Of a stretch of 64,000 nt of DNA, positions 1 through 8,277 are shown piece by piece. This stretch comes from Candidatus Gastranaerophilales bacterium (GTDB taxonomy: Bacteria > Cyanobacteriota > Vampirovibrionia > Gastranaerophilales > Gastranaerophilaceae): NCBI GenBank assembly GCA_944323255.1, contig CALURU010000002.1, forward strand, positions 62,001 through 126,000. The letters are read 5' to 3'. The notes beneath the pieces are model-generated. The model was not told the DNA's origin. It did not search any database and saw nothing but the letters and a program-made list of their open reading frames with translations. The translations under genes and the position numbers were made by a program. How positions within the stretch are numbered: position 1 is the first letter of the stretch; each line of letters begins with the position of its first letter.

Positions 1-1
1 T

Positions 2-187
2 GAACACGTAGACAGATTCAGCAAAATTGCTGATATGATTGAATCAGGAAATATTGATGAAGGCGTATTAACTGATATCGAAGCGATTGACAACTGTTTC
101 CCTGTAATCGATTACAGAGTTTACCAGTCAATTACCGAAGGTACAATTCCTCAGCAGGAAAAGAAACTTGCACCATTGTATCAATAA
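2..187 (+). CDS. C-terminal end of an unrecognised protein (5' end outside window)
   Basis: An open frame runs from the window edge through 61 codons to a TAA at 185-187, and a strong intrinsic terminator follows directly, so this is the real 3' end of a gene. The visible tail is acidic and ends in KKLAPLYQ. It contains the stretch CFPVIDYRVYQSITEG. I do not recognise the family from this fragment; no signal peptide, membrane helix or metal motif is visible. Codon use is ordinary for the window. Confidence 0.7.
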   Translation, partial: EHVDRFSKIADMIESGNIDEGVLTDIEAIDNCFPVIDYRVYQSITEGTIPQQEKKLAPLYQ

Positions 188-208
188 ATTTGGTTTAAAT
201 AACAGAGA

Positions 209-245
209 GGGCGGGGTTGATTTTATCAACCCCGCCCTTCTTTTT
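209..245 (+). terminator. Intrinsic terminator of the upstream partial gene
   Basis: Perfect 13-bp stem (209-221 pairs with 225-237) with a 3-base TTT loop, followed by a T-rich tail TTCTTTTT. It lies 21 bases after the stop codon of the plus-strand partial gene. Confidence 0.93.
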
Positions 246-255
246 ACAAAATAAA

Positions 256-290
256 AATCAGAGGGGCGCTCAAATAGCGCCTCTCTGATT
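256..290 (-). terminator. Intrinsic terminator of the alpha/beta hydrolase gene
   Basis: 15-bp stem (256-270 with 276-290, one mismatch) and a CAAAT loop. Read on the minus strand it is followed by a TTTTTAT tail. It sits just past the stop of the minus-strand hydrolase gene, back to back with the terminator of the left-hand gene. Confidence 0.88.
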
Positions 291-298
291 TAACTTGA

Positions 299-1324
299 TT
301 ATTTTAAATATTCTTTAAAAAATGCTTCTATCTTATCAAACGGAATCTTTTCAAGATTATCGTATAAATCGACGTGATTTGCGTCATCTATAATTAAAAG
401 TTCTTTGTTATCGCCTTTGAGTTTTTTAAAGGCATCTTCGCTAAAGTATCTGCTATGCGCCTTTTCTCCGTGCATAACCAGAACAGCGCTTTTTATTTCG
501 TCACTATATGACAATATCGGCATATTAATCAAAGAGAGGGTTGATGTCATGTTCCAATTTCCGTTTGAATTTATTGAACGTTTATGGAACCCTCTCGGAG
601 TTTTATAGTAGCCGTAGTAATCTTTCACAAACTGCGGTTCTTCACCCGTTAATTTTTCAGGCAGCCCCGGAGCCTTTGCATAAGTTCCGTTTTTAAAATC
701 TTCCGTTCTCTGCTTATTCAAATTTTGTTTAAGTTCATAACGGGCTTTTTCGTCCATGGAATCAAAATAACCGTTTGCGCTTACTCTTGTCATATCGTAC
801 ATTGTAGAAGTTACAGTTGCTTTTATTCTTGTATCGATTGCGGCAGCATTCAGACCGAATCCGCCGAACCCGCAAATACCAATAATACCAATTCTTTCTG
901 AATCAACATCTTTTCTGTTGCTTAAATAGTCAACAGCAGCACTGAAATCTTCCGTATTAATATCCGGGGAAGCAACATTTCTCGGCTCGCCGCCGCTTTC
1001 TCCAGTATAAGACGGGTCAAAAGCAAGAGTTACAAAGCCTCTCTCTGCAAGAGTCTGAGCATACAAACCGGAAGCCTGTTCTTTTACTGCGCCAAAAGGT
1101 CCGCTAACAGCTATTGCTGCCATTTTTTTATCTTTTTTTTCTTTTGGTGTATACAAATCTCCGACAAGCGTTATACCATATCTGTTTTTAAAACTTACTT
1201 TTTCAACATTTACTTTGTCGCTTTTCGGGAATATTTTATCCCAATCATTAGTTTTTGCAATACTCATAGATGTACCTCCAATCAATAATAAAAATGTCAT
1301 AAAACCTATTAATAGTGCTCTCAT
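299..1324 (-). CDS. Secreted alpha/beta hydrolase (dienelactone hydrolase-like)
   Basis: 341-aa protein with an N-terminal signal peptide (hydrophobic residues about 3-20), so probably exported. The fold is an alpha/beta hydrolase. The nucleophile elbow GICGFGG puts a Cys at about residue 151 where serine hydrolases carry Ser, as in dienelactone hydrolases. A candidate catalytic His is at about 317 in ANHVDLYD. The substrate cannot be told from sequence; members of this family act on esters, lactones or thioesters. The gene stands alone, with its own terminator downstream. An SD-like GGAG lies about 7 bases before the ATG. Confidence 0.82.
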   Translation of the reverse strand: MRALLIGFMTFLLLIGGTSMSIAKTNDWDKIFPKSDKVNVEKVSFKNRYGITLVGDLYTPKEKKDKKMAAIAVSGPFGAVKEQASGLYAQTLAERGFVTLAFDPSYTGESGGEPRNVASPDINTEDFSAAVDYLSNRKDVDSERIGIIGICGFGGFGLNAAAIDTRIKATVTSTMYDMTRVSANGYFDSMDEKARYELKQNLNKQRTEDFKNGTYAKAPGLPEKLTGEEPQFVKDYYGYYKTPRGFHKRSINSNGNWNMTSTLSLINMPILSYSDEIKSAVLVMHGEKAHSRYFSEDAFKKLKGDNKELLIIDDANHVDLYDNLEKIPFDKIEAFFKEYLK

Positions 1325-1445
1325 AATATCTCCTGTTTGATAATACTACATTTACCATTATTAACTATTTTATAAAAATAGCAAATACTTATAATAAATA
1401 ATGAAAAATACCTCATAAGCATTTTTACATAAAAAGCTTATTTAC

Positions 1446-1474
1446 TTGTAATTAAGGCATATCCGTGCTAGAAT
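1446..1474 (+). promoter_or_regulatory. Sigma-70 promoter of the SRP RNA
   Basis: TTGTAA at 1446-1451, 17-bp spacer, then an extended -10 (TGC before TAGAAT at 1469-1474). The RNA's first paired bases start about 8 bases downstream, the expected distance. Confidence 0.75.
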
Positions 1475-1480
1475 CAATAT

Positions 1481-1747
1481 TGCCGTACTCCACGGGGACT
1501 TAGCGGATCTCTCGACTCGAACGCTTTATGCGAGGTGCAGAGCCTGCTGTGAGGGTTACAGGTAAATTGCCTATGTTTATAGGATTGTTGATAGTTTAAA
1601 ATATGATGGCGCAAGATATCGAACCGTGTCAGGATGGAAACATAGCAGCACTAAGGTAAGCCTTGCGGGTGTTATAATTTTAAGAAGTAGGTTTTATAAG
1701 CAAAATCAGTTTGGCTGTAGTTCGATAGGCAGTGGTACGGTTTTTTT
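1481..1747 (+). ncRNA. ffs: Signal recognition particle RNA, large (Alu-containing) type
   Basis: About 265-nt RNA. The 5' part has the Alu-domain signature (GCCGTAC, then CACGGGGACTTAGCGG, then a second conserved stem ending TGTGAGGG). The 3' half has the helix-8 core GTGTCAGGATGGAAACATA followed by GCAGCACTAAGGTAAGCC, the Ffh-binding hairpin and asymmetric loop. The ends pair (CCGTAC at 1483-1488 with GTACGG at 1735-1740), and a run of seven T follows, giving a terminator. It works with Ffh and FtsY in co-translational membrane targeting. Boundaries are set by the terminal helix and the upstream promoter. Confidence 0.9.
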
Positions 1748-1968
1748 ATTTTTTACTTTTCTATCAAATAATAACACTTATTTTCTAAACTAAAGTTGTA
1801 GAAATTTCTAACTTATTGAGAATTTCATTTTTCAGGATCTCCGTTTAATATGATAATGTGAAGGACTAAAAGTCCTCGGAACAGCTATCACAATTGGTAT
1901 AGCCATTAGTTTGGCATATCTGTTGTTGTGTTCATGGAAGAAGTAAATAAGAAAAGGAGATCAAGAGA

Positions 1969-3090
1969 ATGGCTTCAATCACTATTAACACAAACCTTGC
2001 CTCTCTGACAGCCCAACGAAACCTGTCAGCGGCAACAAGCGGCATGAATACCGCAATGGAAAGATTATCAACCGGCTTTAGAATCAATTCCGGTGCAGAT
2101 GATGCAGCAGGTTCAGCAGTATCAACATTAATGGAAGCTCAAATTTCAGGTTATGATGTAGCAGAATCAAATACTACAATGGGCTTGTCATTATTAGACA
2201 CCGCAGAAGGTGTTCTTGATATTGTTGGAGATTACCTACAGCGTATAAGAGACTTGACCGAACAGGCAGCAAACGGGACTTATGGTACATCTTCAATGCA
2301 AGCTATAAGAACAGAAGTTCAACAAAGAATGTTAGAAATTAATCGTTTGTGTCAGGTTATTGATTTTAACGGTATAAAATTATTAGATGGAACATCTTCT
2401 GCGTATATAAACGGTACTGGTGTTAATTTGCAAGTTAGTAACAATTCAGGTATCGAAAACATTATTAATTTAGATAGTTCACTATTTGCTTCTGCGACAT
2501 GTACAGCACTGTTTGTCACAAACGAAACAGGCAGAACCGCAGATAACTGGTATTTGAGAGGACAAAGTGATCCGACGAACGGTGGTACACAGAATGCAGA
2601 AGGTGTTGATATAAATTATGAAACACCGGCACTTTTAGCGAGAATTACAGGAAAATCCATAGAGCTTAGTAACGGAACAAAATATGATTATTCTAAATTA
2701 GGTTATACTGCAATTCTTGAAACTCAATATGATCCTGAAAATGACGGTAGCGTAACTGACGGTATTTGCTCGAATATAACGGCATTATGTGATGCTGTAT
2801 ATACCGATGATTCTACTGCCCGTGAATTTTTACAATTCATCGATGAAGCAATTGAAAACGTTTCAGACAGAAGAACATTAATCGGTGCATATATGAACAG
2901 GGTTGAGTCAGCTGTTGATGCAATAAGTGTACAGAAGGAGAATATCGTATCAGCAAATTCTGCAATCAAAGATGCAGATATAGCAGAAGAATCTTCAAAT
3001 TACATAAAATATCAGATTCTCCAGCAATCAACCGCAACACTGCTTTCAACAGCAAACCAAACTCCGAGTATTGCGTTGAACTTAATATAA
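1969..3090 (+). CDS. fliC: Flagellin
   Basis: 373-aa flagellar filament protein, assembled outside the cell through the flagellar export apparatus. The N-terminal D0/D1 segment (residues 1-140) has the classic RIRDLTEQAANGTY block. The C-terminal D0/D1 segment ends QTPSIALNLI. A short variable domain lies between. Four cysteines are present (about residues 127, 178, 263 and 269), which is unusual for flagellins. The start ATG has a good SD (AAGGAG, 9 bases upstream). The leader of about 220 nt after the SRP RNA terminator has short inverted repeats but no clear sigma-28 box. A strong terminator follows. A paralogue lies on the other strand at 4941-5993. Confidence 0.96.
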   Translation: MASITINTNLASLTAQRNLSAATSGMNTAMERLSTGFRINSGADDAAGSAVSTLMEAQISGYDVAESNTTMGLSLLDTAEGVLDIVGDYLQRIRDLTEQAANGTYGTSSMQAIRTEVQQRMLEINRLCQVIDFNGIKLLDGTSSAYINGTGVNLQVSNNSGIENIINLDSSLFASATCTALFVTNETGRTADNWYLRGQSDPTNGGTQNAEGVDINYETPALLARITGKSIELSNGTKYDYSKLGYTAILETQYDPENDGSVTDGICSNITALCDAVYTDDSTAREFLQFIDEAIENVSDRRTLIGAYMNRVESAVDAISVQKENIVSANSAIKDADIAEESSNYIKYQILQQSTATLLSTANQTPSIALNLI

Positions 3091-3112
3091 TGAATTTCTT
3101 AAATAGTGATGA

Positions 3113-3137
3113 AGCCCCCGCAACAGCGGGGGCTTTT
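3113..3137 (+). terminator. Intrinsic terminator of flagellin gene 1
   Basis: GC-rich 8-bp stem (3114-3121 with 3126-3133) followed by TTTT; 23 bases past the flagellin stop. Confidence 0.88.
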
Positions 3138-3146
3138 CATTTCTTA

Positions 3147-3785
3147 TTATAAAACTTTTATATGGGTAAAAGGCCAAAACAAAAATACCGCACGTCCGAT
3201 GAAGCGTTCTTTCGGCAATGTTCCCCAGAACCTGCTGTCCATAGAGTTTCCCCTGTTATCACCCATCATGAAATACTGACCCTCAGGAATAATAAGCGGA
3301 CCGCAATACATATCCTCTTTACATTTATGGAAATCATACTCACTCATTATGTATTCTTCTTCAAGAGGTTTGTCATTAATAAATACTTTATAAGCACCGT
3401 TCGGCATTTGCTTAATTTCAAGTTTTTCACCCGGAAGCCCTATTACACGTTTAATATATGCAACATCTTTGCAGAAAAATCCCGTCAAGCGGCTAAATAC
3501 TGCCCACGGAGTCGTTTTTAATTTTACAAACGGGGGGTAAAAGATCATAATATCACCGCGTTTAGGAGTATTTTCAAAGTTATGAGTTTTTATAAGATTA
3601 GGAAATTTTGTCAGCTTTTCAACAACAATCCTGTCACCTTCAACAAGAGTAGGTTTCATTGAACCTGATGGTATCCATCTTAATTCAGCAATAAAAAAGC
3701 GGATTAAAATTACTGCAATTACAACAAAAACTATTGTATCTACAGTTTCCTTAAAATTAGCTTTCAGCTTCTGCCTGTCAATCAT
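3147..3785 (-). CDS. lepB: Signal peptidase I
   Basis: 212-aa type I signal peptidase, a membrane serine protease that removes signal peptides from exported proteins. There is one N-terminal membrane helix (about residues 15-33). The catalytic Ser is at about 42 in PSGSMKPTL and the general-base Lys at about 112 in YIKRVIGLPGE. The box-E motif GDNRGNSMDSRFWG lies near the C-terminus. Its start overlaps the stop of the upstream polyprenyl synthase gene by 4 bases (ATGA), so the two are translationally coupled. Confidence 0.95.
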   Translation of the reverse strand: MIDRQKLKANFKETVDTIVFVVIAVILIRFFIAELRWIPSGSMKPTLVEGDRIVVEKLTKFPNLIKTHNFENTPKRGDIMIFYPPFVKLKTTPWAVFSRLTGFFCKDVAYIKRVIGLPGEKLEIKQMPNGAYKVFINDKPLEEEYIMSEYDFHKCKEDMYCGPLIIPEGQYFMMGDNRGNSMDSRFWGTLPKERFIGRAVFLFWPFTHIKVL

Positions 3786-4585
3786 AAACTTTTTAATAAT
3801 TCCTCTAATCCCTTCTTATAAATATTATCGGGTAATTCTCCGATATCTCCTCTTAACCTGACAAAATAATTATCCATTAAATCCATAGTTTTTTCAATAC
3901 CCAAAATATCCTTGAGAGTATAAATTTTATTTTGCCTGTCAAGTTTTTCGGAATTTCCCGCCAAATCGTTTTTTAATTGAAATAAAATTCCGAATTTACT
4001 TGCAAATTCTCTTGCTTTGTTTATATTAACTTTTTCTAATAATGCGCAGCTTTCCATAACAGCTTCAAACAGCTTTGCCGTCTTACCTTCGCAGATATTT
4101 ATATATTCTTCAAAAGAAGGAAGAGCTCCTCTTAAAAAGAACTGGTCAATTTCTGCCCTGCACATTTCTTTTGTACATTTTAGAAAAATTTTTAAGATCT
4201 CCGTATTATTAACTTTAAGCAGCTGCTCCGTTGCTATTGAGAGCAGGTAATCGCCGGACAAAATCGAAACTTGCGGGGTATAAATCTCACAAAACGCAGG
4301 CTGCTCCCGCCTTATTTTTGCTCCGTCCAAGACGTCGTCATGAAGAAGAGAAGCATTGTGTATTACCTCTCCCGCAGTTACAACATTAATACTATCTTCC
4401 GACAGATTCCCACATCCGTTTGCTTTCAGATATAACGCCGTCAGAATAGTCCGTATACGTTTTGAACCGGAGGTTAAAAAACAGGACATAGCTTCTTTTA
4501 TCTGTTCAGATTCAAATCTGATATCAGAGATTTTTTTATTTACCCTGTCTAACTCTTCTTTAACCGAAAATACTGTTCCGTCCAT
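3782..4585 (-). CDS. Polyprenyl diphosphate synthase family protein (divergent second Asp motif)
   Basis: 267-aa trans-isoprenyl diphosphate synthase homologue; the family elongates isoprenoid chains for quinones or carrier lipids. The first aspartate-rich motif HDDVLDGAKIRR (residues 82-93) is intact. The second, normally FQxxDDxxD, is FQLKNDLAGN (about 203-211), so it has lost Asp residues. The protein is also shorter than the usual 320 or so residues. Chain length, or even activity, is therefore uncertain. It forms a coupled pair with lepB. The start is supported by a promoter whose -10 lies 7 bases before the ATG; no SD is present. Confidence 0.82.
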   Translation of the reverse strand: MDGTVFSVKEELDRVNKKISDIRFESEQIKEAMSCFLTSGSKRIRTILTALYLKANGCGNLSEDSINVVTAGEVIHNASLLHDDVLDGAKIRREQPAFCEIYTPQVSILSGDYLLSIATEQLLKVNNTEILKIFLKCTKEMCRAEIDQFFLRGALPSFEEYINICEGKTAKLFEAVMESCALLEKVNINKAREFASKFGILFQLKNDLAGNSEKLDRQNKIYTLKDILGIEKTMDLMDNYFVRLRGDIGELPDNIYKKGLEELLKSL

Positions 4586-4592
4586 AGTTTGA

Positions 4593-4621
4593 ATGATATC
4601 ACAAACGGTATGTGCCGTAAA
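4593..4621 (-). promoter_or_regulatory. Promoter of the polyprenyl synthase-lepB pair (leaderless)
   Basis: On the minus strand: TTTACG, 17-bp spacer, TATCAT at 4598-4593, then 7 bases to the ATG. Transcription would start at or next to the start codon. Confidence 0.6.
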
Positions 4622-4675
4622 TTAGTTTCTACGGCAATTTATATCGCAGTTTACACTAAAAAGCTGAAATTGTCA

Positions 4676-4735
4676 CCCTGAATTTGTTTCAGGGTCTTAT
4701 CACCGGAAAGATTCCGAAACAAGTTCGGAATGACA
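4676..4735. repeat. Intergenic double palindrome
   Basis: Two adjacent inverted repeats: CCCTGAA/TTCAGGG (4676-4682 with 4688-4694) and ATTCCGAA/TTCGGAAT (4711-4718 with 4724-4731), followed by TGACA. A related stretch ending AGAATGACA occurs near 61311-61346. The rest of the 4586-4940 gap holds only the promoter and the terminator listed beside it. Confidence 0.55.
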
Positions 4736-4808
4736 TTATAGCTATATTTCAAGCATATTTTGTGTAAAGTTGTATATGATTTAATAAGGTCAACCGGCTA
4801 AAAGTAAA

Positions 4809-4832
4809 AAGGGAAAACCGGAGTTTTCCCTT
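4809..4832 (-). terminator. Intrinsic terminator of flagellin gene 2
   Basis: 8-bp stem (4811-4818 with 4823-4830, loop CGGA), followed on the minus strand by TTTTTAC; about 110 bases past the flagellin stop. Confidence 0.75.
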
Positions 4833-4940
4833 CCTTAATACAATCCCTAATCAACACACTAGCAAGATAAATTTTCGTCAACCATATACACCTCTCTATC
4901 TGCACTATCAAGAATAATAACGAATCATTCAAGATTAGAA

Positions 4941-5993
4941 CTATATAAGGTTCAATGCGATACTTGGTGTCTGGTTAGCGGTTGAAAGAAGTGTTGCGGA
5001 AGCCTGCTGGAGAATTTGCGCCTGAATATAGCTTGAAGATTCTTCAGCAACATCAGCATCCTTGAGGGTTGATAATGATGAAGTCAGATTTTGAGACTGA
5101 ACATCAAGAGCGGACATTGCTGACTCAATTCTGTTTTGTGCAGCACCGATTCTTGTTACTCTGTCTGATATGATGTCAATTGCATTGTCAATAAAACCTA
5201 ACATTGCAGATGCACCATAGTCCAAGCCTTCGTCAGACAACATGTGATATACATCATCTCCTTCATAGTATAAACCTGCGCAAGCCGCAGCAAATTGTCT
5301 CAATTGATCCTCTGTCTTCAAATTTGTAATTGTCTCTGCACCTGCACCATCTAAAATATCCTGCAAGCTAAAAATATCTTCTTTAGGATCTCCCCTGCCA
5401 TCTCGATTTATTACAGTGGTTTCTGAAGTCAAAGAAAACAACCCGCTTATAGTTGCGCTTCTGAATAAATCTACAGACAGATTGATTACACTGTTTGCAT
5501 CAGAATATAAACCTACCTGCAAATTTATACCGTTACTTGTCATACCTGTCCCTGCCGGATTACCGTTTTCAATGTAAGACATCAATTTGATACCGTTGAA
5601 TTCAGAGTTTGCAGCTACACGGTTAATTTCATCTAATCTGGCATAAATTTCTGCCTGAATTGCTTTGAGTGAAGCAGAAGCATAAGTTCCGTTCGCTGCC
5701 TGCTCGGTCAAATCCCTGATTCGCTGCAAGTGGTCAGATAACAAGCTGTAACTCTGCTCTGCCGTTGTTAATAAATCAGAACCGATAGCAGCGTTATCTG
5801 CCGCAACATCTAGTGAACTTATTTGAGTCGTCCACTGTTCTGCAATTGAATACCCTGCAGCATCATCCTTAGAACTGTTAATTTTGTAACCCGTTGACAT
5901 TCTCTCTAATGCCTGATTGAGTTGGTTTGTTGCACTGGTTAAGCTCCTTTGTGCAATGAGTGACGAAATGTTTGTGTTGATTGTGAGTGCCAT
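4941..5993 (-). CDS. fliC: Flagellin (second copy)
   Basis: 350-aa flagellin, paralogous to the one at 1969-3090. The N-terminal MALTINTNISSLIAQRSL and the block RIRDLTEQAANGTY are conserved, as is the C-terminal QTPSIALNLI. The middle domain differs and contains a single Cys. The frame is open 34 codons further upstream. I place the start at the ATG ending at 5993 because an SD (AAAGGAGA) sits directly before it and family alignment begins there. The two flagellins point towards each other, with lepB and the polyprenyl synthase between them. The 5' leader is unusually structured (see 6051-6092). Confidence 0.95.
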   Translation of the reverse strand: MALTINTNISSLIAQRSLTSATNQLNQALERMSTGYKINSSKDDAAGYSIAEQWTTQISSLDVAADNAAIGSDLLTTAEQSYSLLSDHLQRIRDLTEQAANGTYASASLKAIQAEIYARLDEINRVAANSEFNGIKLMSYIENGNPAGTGMTSNGINLQVGLYSDANSVINLSVDLFRSATISGLFSLTSETTVINRDGRGDPKEDIFSLQDILDGAGAETITNLKTEDQLRQFAAACAGLYYEGDDVYHMLSDEGLDYGASAMLGFIDNAIDIISDRVTRIGAAQNRIESAMSALDVQSQNLTSSLSTLKDADVAEESSSYIQAQILQQASATLLSTANQTPSIALNLI

Positions 5994-6050
5994 AGTTGGG
6001 ATCTCCTTTCTCTTTTCTCTTCGATACGTACTTCTGTGGAACAAACAGGC

Positions 6051-6092
6051 TAAAAAGCGCAGTTTGCCACGAACTGCACAATCCATGTGCAG
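6051..6092 (-). promoter_or_regulatory. Candidate attenuator in the flagellin 2 leader
   Basis: Read on the minus strand, two hairpins compete. CTGCAC (6092-6087) can pair with GTGCAG (6079-6074). Alternatively GTGCAGTT (6079-6072) can pair with AACTGCGC (6064-6057), which is followed by TTTTT like an intrinsic terminator. Both use the GTGCAG segment, so only one can form. The start codon lies about 60 bases further on. Confidence 0.4.
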
Positions 6093-6605
6093 CACTCTAT
6101 GTTACTCTTTTTTTTGCTGAAATTATTTCCCTTCTCCTTTGCGGAAAAGGCAATACTATTCTCACCCCGCACCTGCAATTTAAGGAGCGGGCGGGTTATA
6201 ACCGCACCTAAAAAAGCACAGTTTTCCCCGTGACTGCTTCTAAGTATAGAAACAGCCTGACTAAGCCTTTTTTCTAAGGCTATTTTTTTAGAAATTTACT
6301 CTCTTTCTTTTTTATTGATATGTACCCTTGTGAATGTATACACCATCTAAAAAATTCAATTACCCTGTTAAAATAATTAAAACGATTACTACACATTTTT
6401 CATAAGCTTACCGACATCCATTGTCTGCTCCACTTATTCAAAACGTACATTCCATGTACTCCGAATATTTGCCGCAAAACGAACTCTGAAACAAATATTC
6501 ATTCTTTAGATTTGTGATATATACTTCTTACTCTAACATTATTGCAACACTATATAAAAAAAGTAAACTCTTTCTTGTCTTTTTTTTACAAATCTTAAAT
6601 AAAGT

Positions 6606-6633
6606 TAAAATTTGTTAACAAAAAAGGCAATTT
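6606..6633 (+). promoter_or_regulatory. Candidate promoter motif TAAA-N16-GGCAATTT
   Basis: TAAA at 6606-6609, 16 bases, then GGCAATTT from 6626. The same arrangement occurs at 30592-30619 upstream of the GGDEF/HD-GYP gene. It resembles a sigma-28 layout (TAAA-N15-GCCGATAA), but the -10 half is a weak match. Confidence 0.3.
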
Positions 6634-6675
6634 TTGGAAGCAAATACACTTTATATAATTAAGGAGTATAAACAC

Positions 6676-7188
6676 GTGGGCACAACAGTATCAAACAACA
6701 CACAACCAAAAGTATGGATTAACGGACAATACATGCCGGCAAACAAAGGAGTTGACGGCAACTGGTATGTTGAAGTTGACGGCAAACGTGTTAAAGTTGA
6801 CCCAAATGACTTATTCGGAATGAATCAGCACTGGGAAGAACTTGATAAAAGTTTTGAAGAAAGAAAAGAATTCCATGCAGGCTGGAAAGACCACTGGATG
6901 GCTTTGCAAGGAAAAGCAAGCGAGGCTTACAACGCAGCTATTGGAGCATATAAAGAAGCTTCCAAAAAATATAACGAAGTTACTCAGGGCTTAAACTTCT
7001 CTGAACTGGAAGGAAGCCAAAGAAAAGAAGCAAAGCAATACCGCTATGAAATGGCTGATGCAGGAGCACAAAAAAGAAGAGCTGTCTCTGACAGTATTTT
7101 CTATGGCAGACTCGCTGCAGATGAAGCTTATAATATGCAGGATTACTCAAACTTGCAGGCACTTGCATACAAAATTTCTCAAGCTTAG
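6676..7188 (+). CDS. Hypothetical charged protein, 170 aa
   Basis: Soluble, charged, mostly helical protein with no signal peptide or membrane helix; I do not recognise the family. The N-terminal third is beta-rich (VWINGQYMP, then WYVEVDGKRVKVD). The rest is predicted helical, rich in Lys/Glu/Ala. The frame extends 14 codons upstream to a TTG, but a clean SD (AAGGAG, 6661-6666) nine bases before the GTG at 6676 decides the start. It lies divergent to flagellin 2 and carries a sigma-28-like box upstream, which hints at motility-linked expression. This is inference only. Confidence 0.72.
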   Translation: MGTTVSNNTQPKVWINGQYMPANKGVDGNWYVEVDGKRVKVDPNDLFGMNQHWEELDKSFEERKEFHAGWKDHWMALQGKASEAYNAAIGAYKEASKKYNEVTQGLNFSELEGSQRKEAKQYRYEMADAGAQKRRAVSDSIFYGRLAADEAYNMQDYSNLQALAYKISQA

Positions 7189-7266
7189 TCTGAAAAATTA
7201 CCCGTGTGAAGAATACCTTTTTCATCAATAGGCTCCATACTTATGACTAAAAGGAGACTATTTGCG

Positions 7267-8277
7267 ATGAAGATGATTATGTTTGACTTCCGGGATTCAG
7301 AAAAAGAGTTTTTCGAAAAAAATGACTTAAAAGATTTTGACATAAAATTTGTCACCGAACCCTTGAATGAAAAAACGGAATTAACCGATGAAGAATTTGA
7401 AGGTACTGATATAATAAGCGTCTTTACAACTTCCGAGGTTTCAGAAAAAGTTTTGAAAAAGTTTAAGAATCTGCGAATCGTAACCACCCGCTCAAATGCG
7501 CATGACCATATTGACATTGATTACTGCACCGAACAAAAAATTGCCGTTTTTAATATAGAACAATACGGGCGCACTTCTGTTGCAGAATACTCTACAGCCT
7601 TAATACTTGCGCTGATAAGAAATTTACTGCCCGCATACTATGACATGAAAAATCATTCTATCAATCACAAAATATATGAAGGCAGAATTTTAAGTTCTTA
7701 TACTATAGGAATCATCGGCTGCGGTGCAATCGGGTCTGCAGTTGCAAAAATTGCCAGATTTTTCGGGATGAAAGTTCTCATTCATTCTTACATGAAAAAT
7801 CCCGAACTTAACGGAAGCTGCGAATTTGTTTCTCTTGATGAACTCCTTGCAAGCTCAGACATAATAAGTCTCCATCTTCCCTATAACGGAGACAATTACC
7901 ACATGCTATCTACAGAAGAATTCGATAAAATGAAAGACGGGGTTTATATAGTAAACACCGCAAGAGGCGAACTTTTAGACATAAAAGCCCTCTATGATAA
8001 CCTTGTGAAAGGTAAAGTCCTCGGTGCTGCGCTTGACGTACTTGAATGTGAATTTATAAGCACATACAAAGGCGAAATGGCCGCCATTATGGAAGAAACG
8101 GAGCAGCACTGCGTTGAAACGGCACTCATTACACAGAAGCTTTTTAACATGAAAAATGTAATAATAACACCCCACATTGCATACAACACAAAAGAATCAG
8201 TCGATTACATACTCACAGAAACTTTTAATCTAATAAGAGATTACCTGAAAGGCGTAAACACAAACCGCATCTGCTAG
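7267..8277 (+). CDS. D-2-hydroxyacid dehydrogenase (D-lactate dehydrogenase-like)
   Basis: 336-aa cytoplasmic NAD-dependent dehydrogenase of the D-isomer 2-hydroxyacid family. The Rossmann motif GIIGCGAIGSAVAKIARF is near the middle. The substrate-binding Arg lies in NTARGELLD, and the catalytic His in TPHIAYNT near the C-terminus. The length and the long C-terminal insertion before TPHIAYNT fit fermentative D-lactate dehydrogenase, which reduces pyruvate to D-lactate. The start ATG at 7267 has an SD (AAGGAG) 10 bases upstream; an earlier ATG at 7243 has none. No operon partner; repeats follow directly. Confidence 0.85.
   Translation: MKMIMFDFRDSEKEFFEKNDLKDFDIKFVTEPLNEKTELTDEEFEGTDIISVFTTSEVSEKVLKKFKNLRIVTTRSNAHDHIDIDYCTEQKIAVFNIEQYGRTSVAEYSTALILALIRNLLPAYYDMKNHSINHKIYEGRILSSYTIGIIGCGAIGSAVAKIARFFGMKVLIHSYMKNPELNGSCEFVSLDELLASSDIISLHLPYNGDNYHMLSTEEFDKMKDGVYIVNTARGELLDIKALYDNLVKGKVLGAALDVLECEFISTYKGEMAAIMEETEQHCVETALITQKLFNMKNVIITPHIAYNTKESVDYILTETFNLIRDYLKGVNTNRIC

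Larger units (their letters stand above)
5994..6675. other. Long structured intergenic region between divergent genes
   Basis: About 680 bases separate flagellin 2 (minus) and the 170-aa protein gene (plus). On the minus strand I see a hairpin AGCC/GGCT near 6271-6290 and a weak terminator-like hairpin followed by TTTTTT at 6211-6237. GGTGCGG occurs twice, with CCGC runs between that allow alternative pairing (6160-6210), and the attenuator-like pair lies at 6051-6092. The plus side carries the sigma-box candidate at 6606-6633. The half nearer 6300-6600 is AT-rich with no clear feature. A small RNA on the minus strand is possible. Confidence 0.4.

Noticed and set aside
5994-6095. 34-residue N-terminal extension of flagellin 2
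   Set aside because: SD and family alignment both place the start at 5993; the extension covers the structured leader.
6051-6240. Known c-di-GMP (GEMM) or other riboswitch in the flagellin 2 leader
   Set aside because: I looked for the conserved GEMM core and common riboswitch cores and saw none; only generic hairpins remain.
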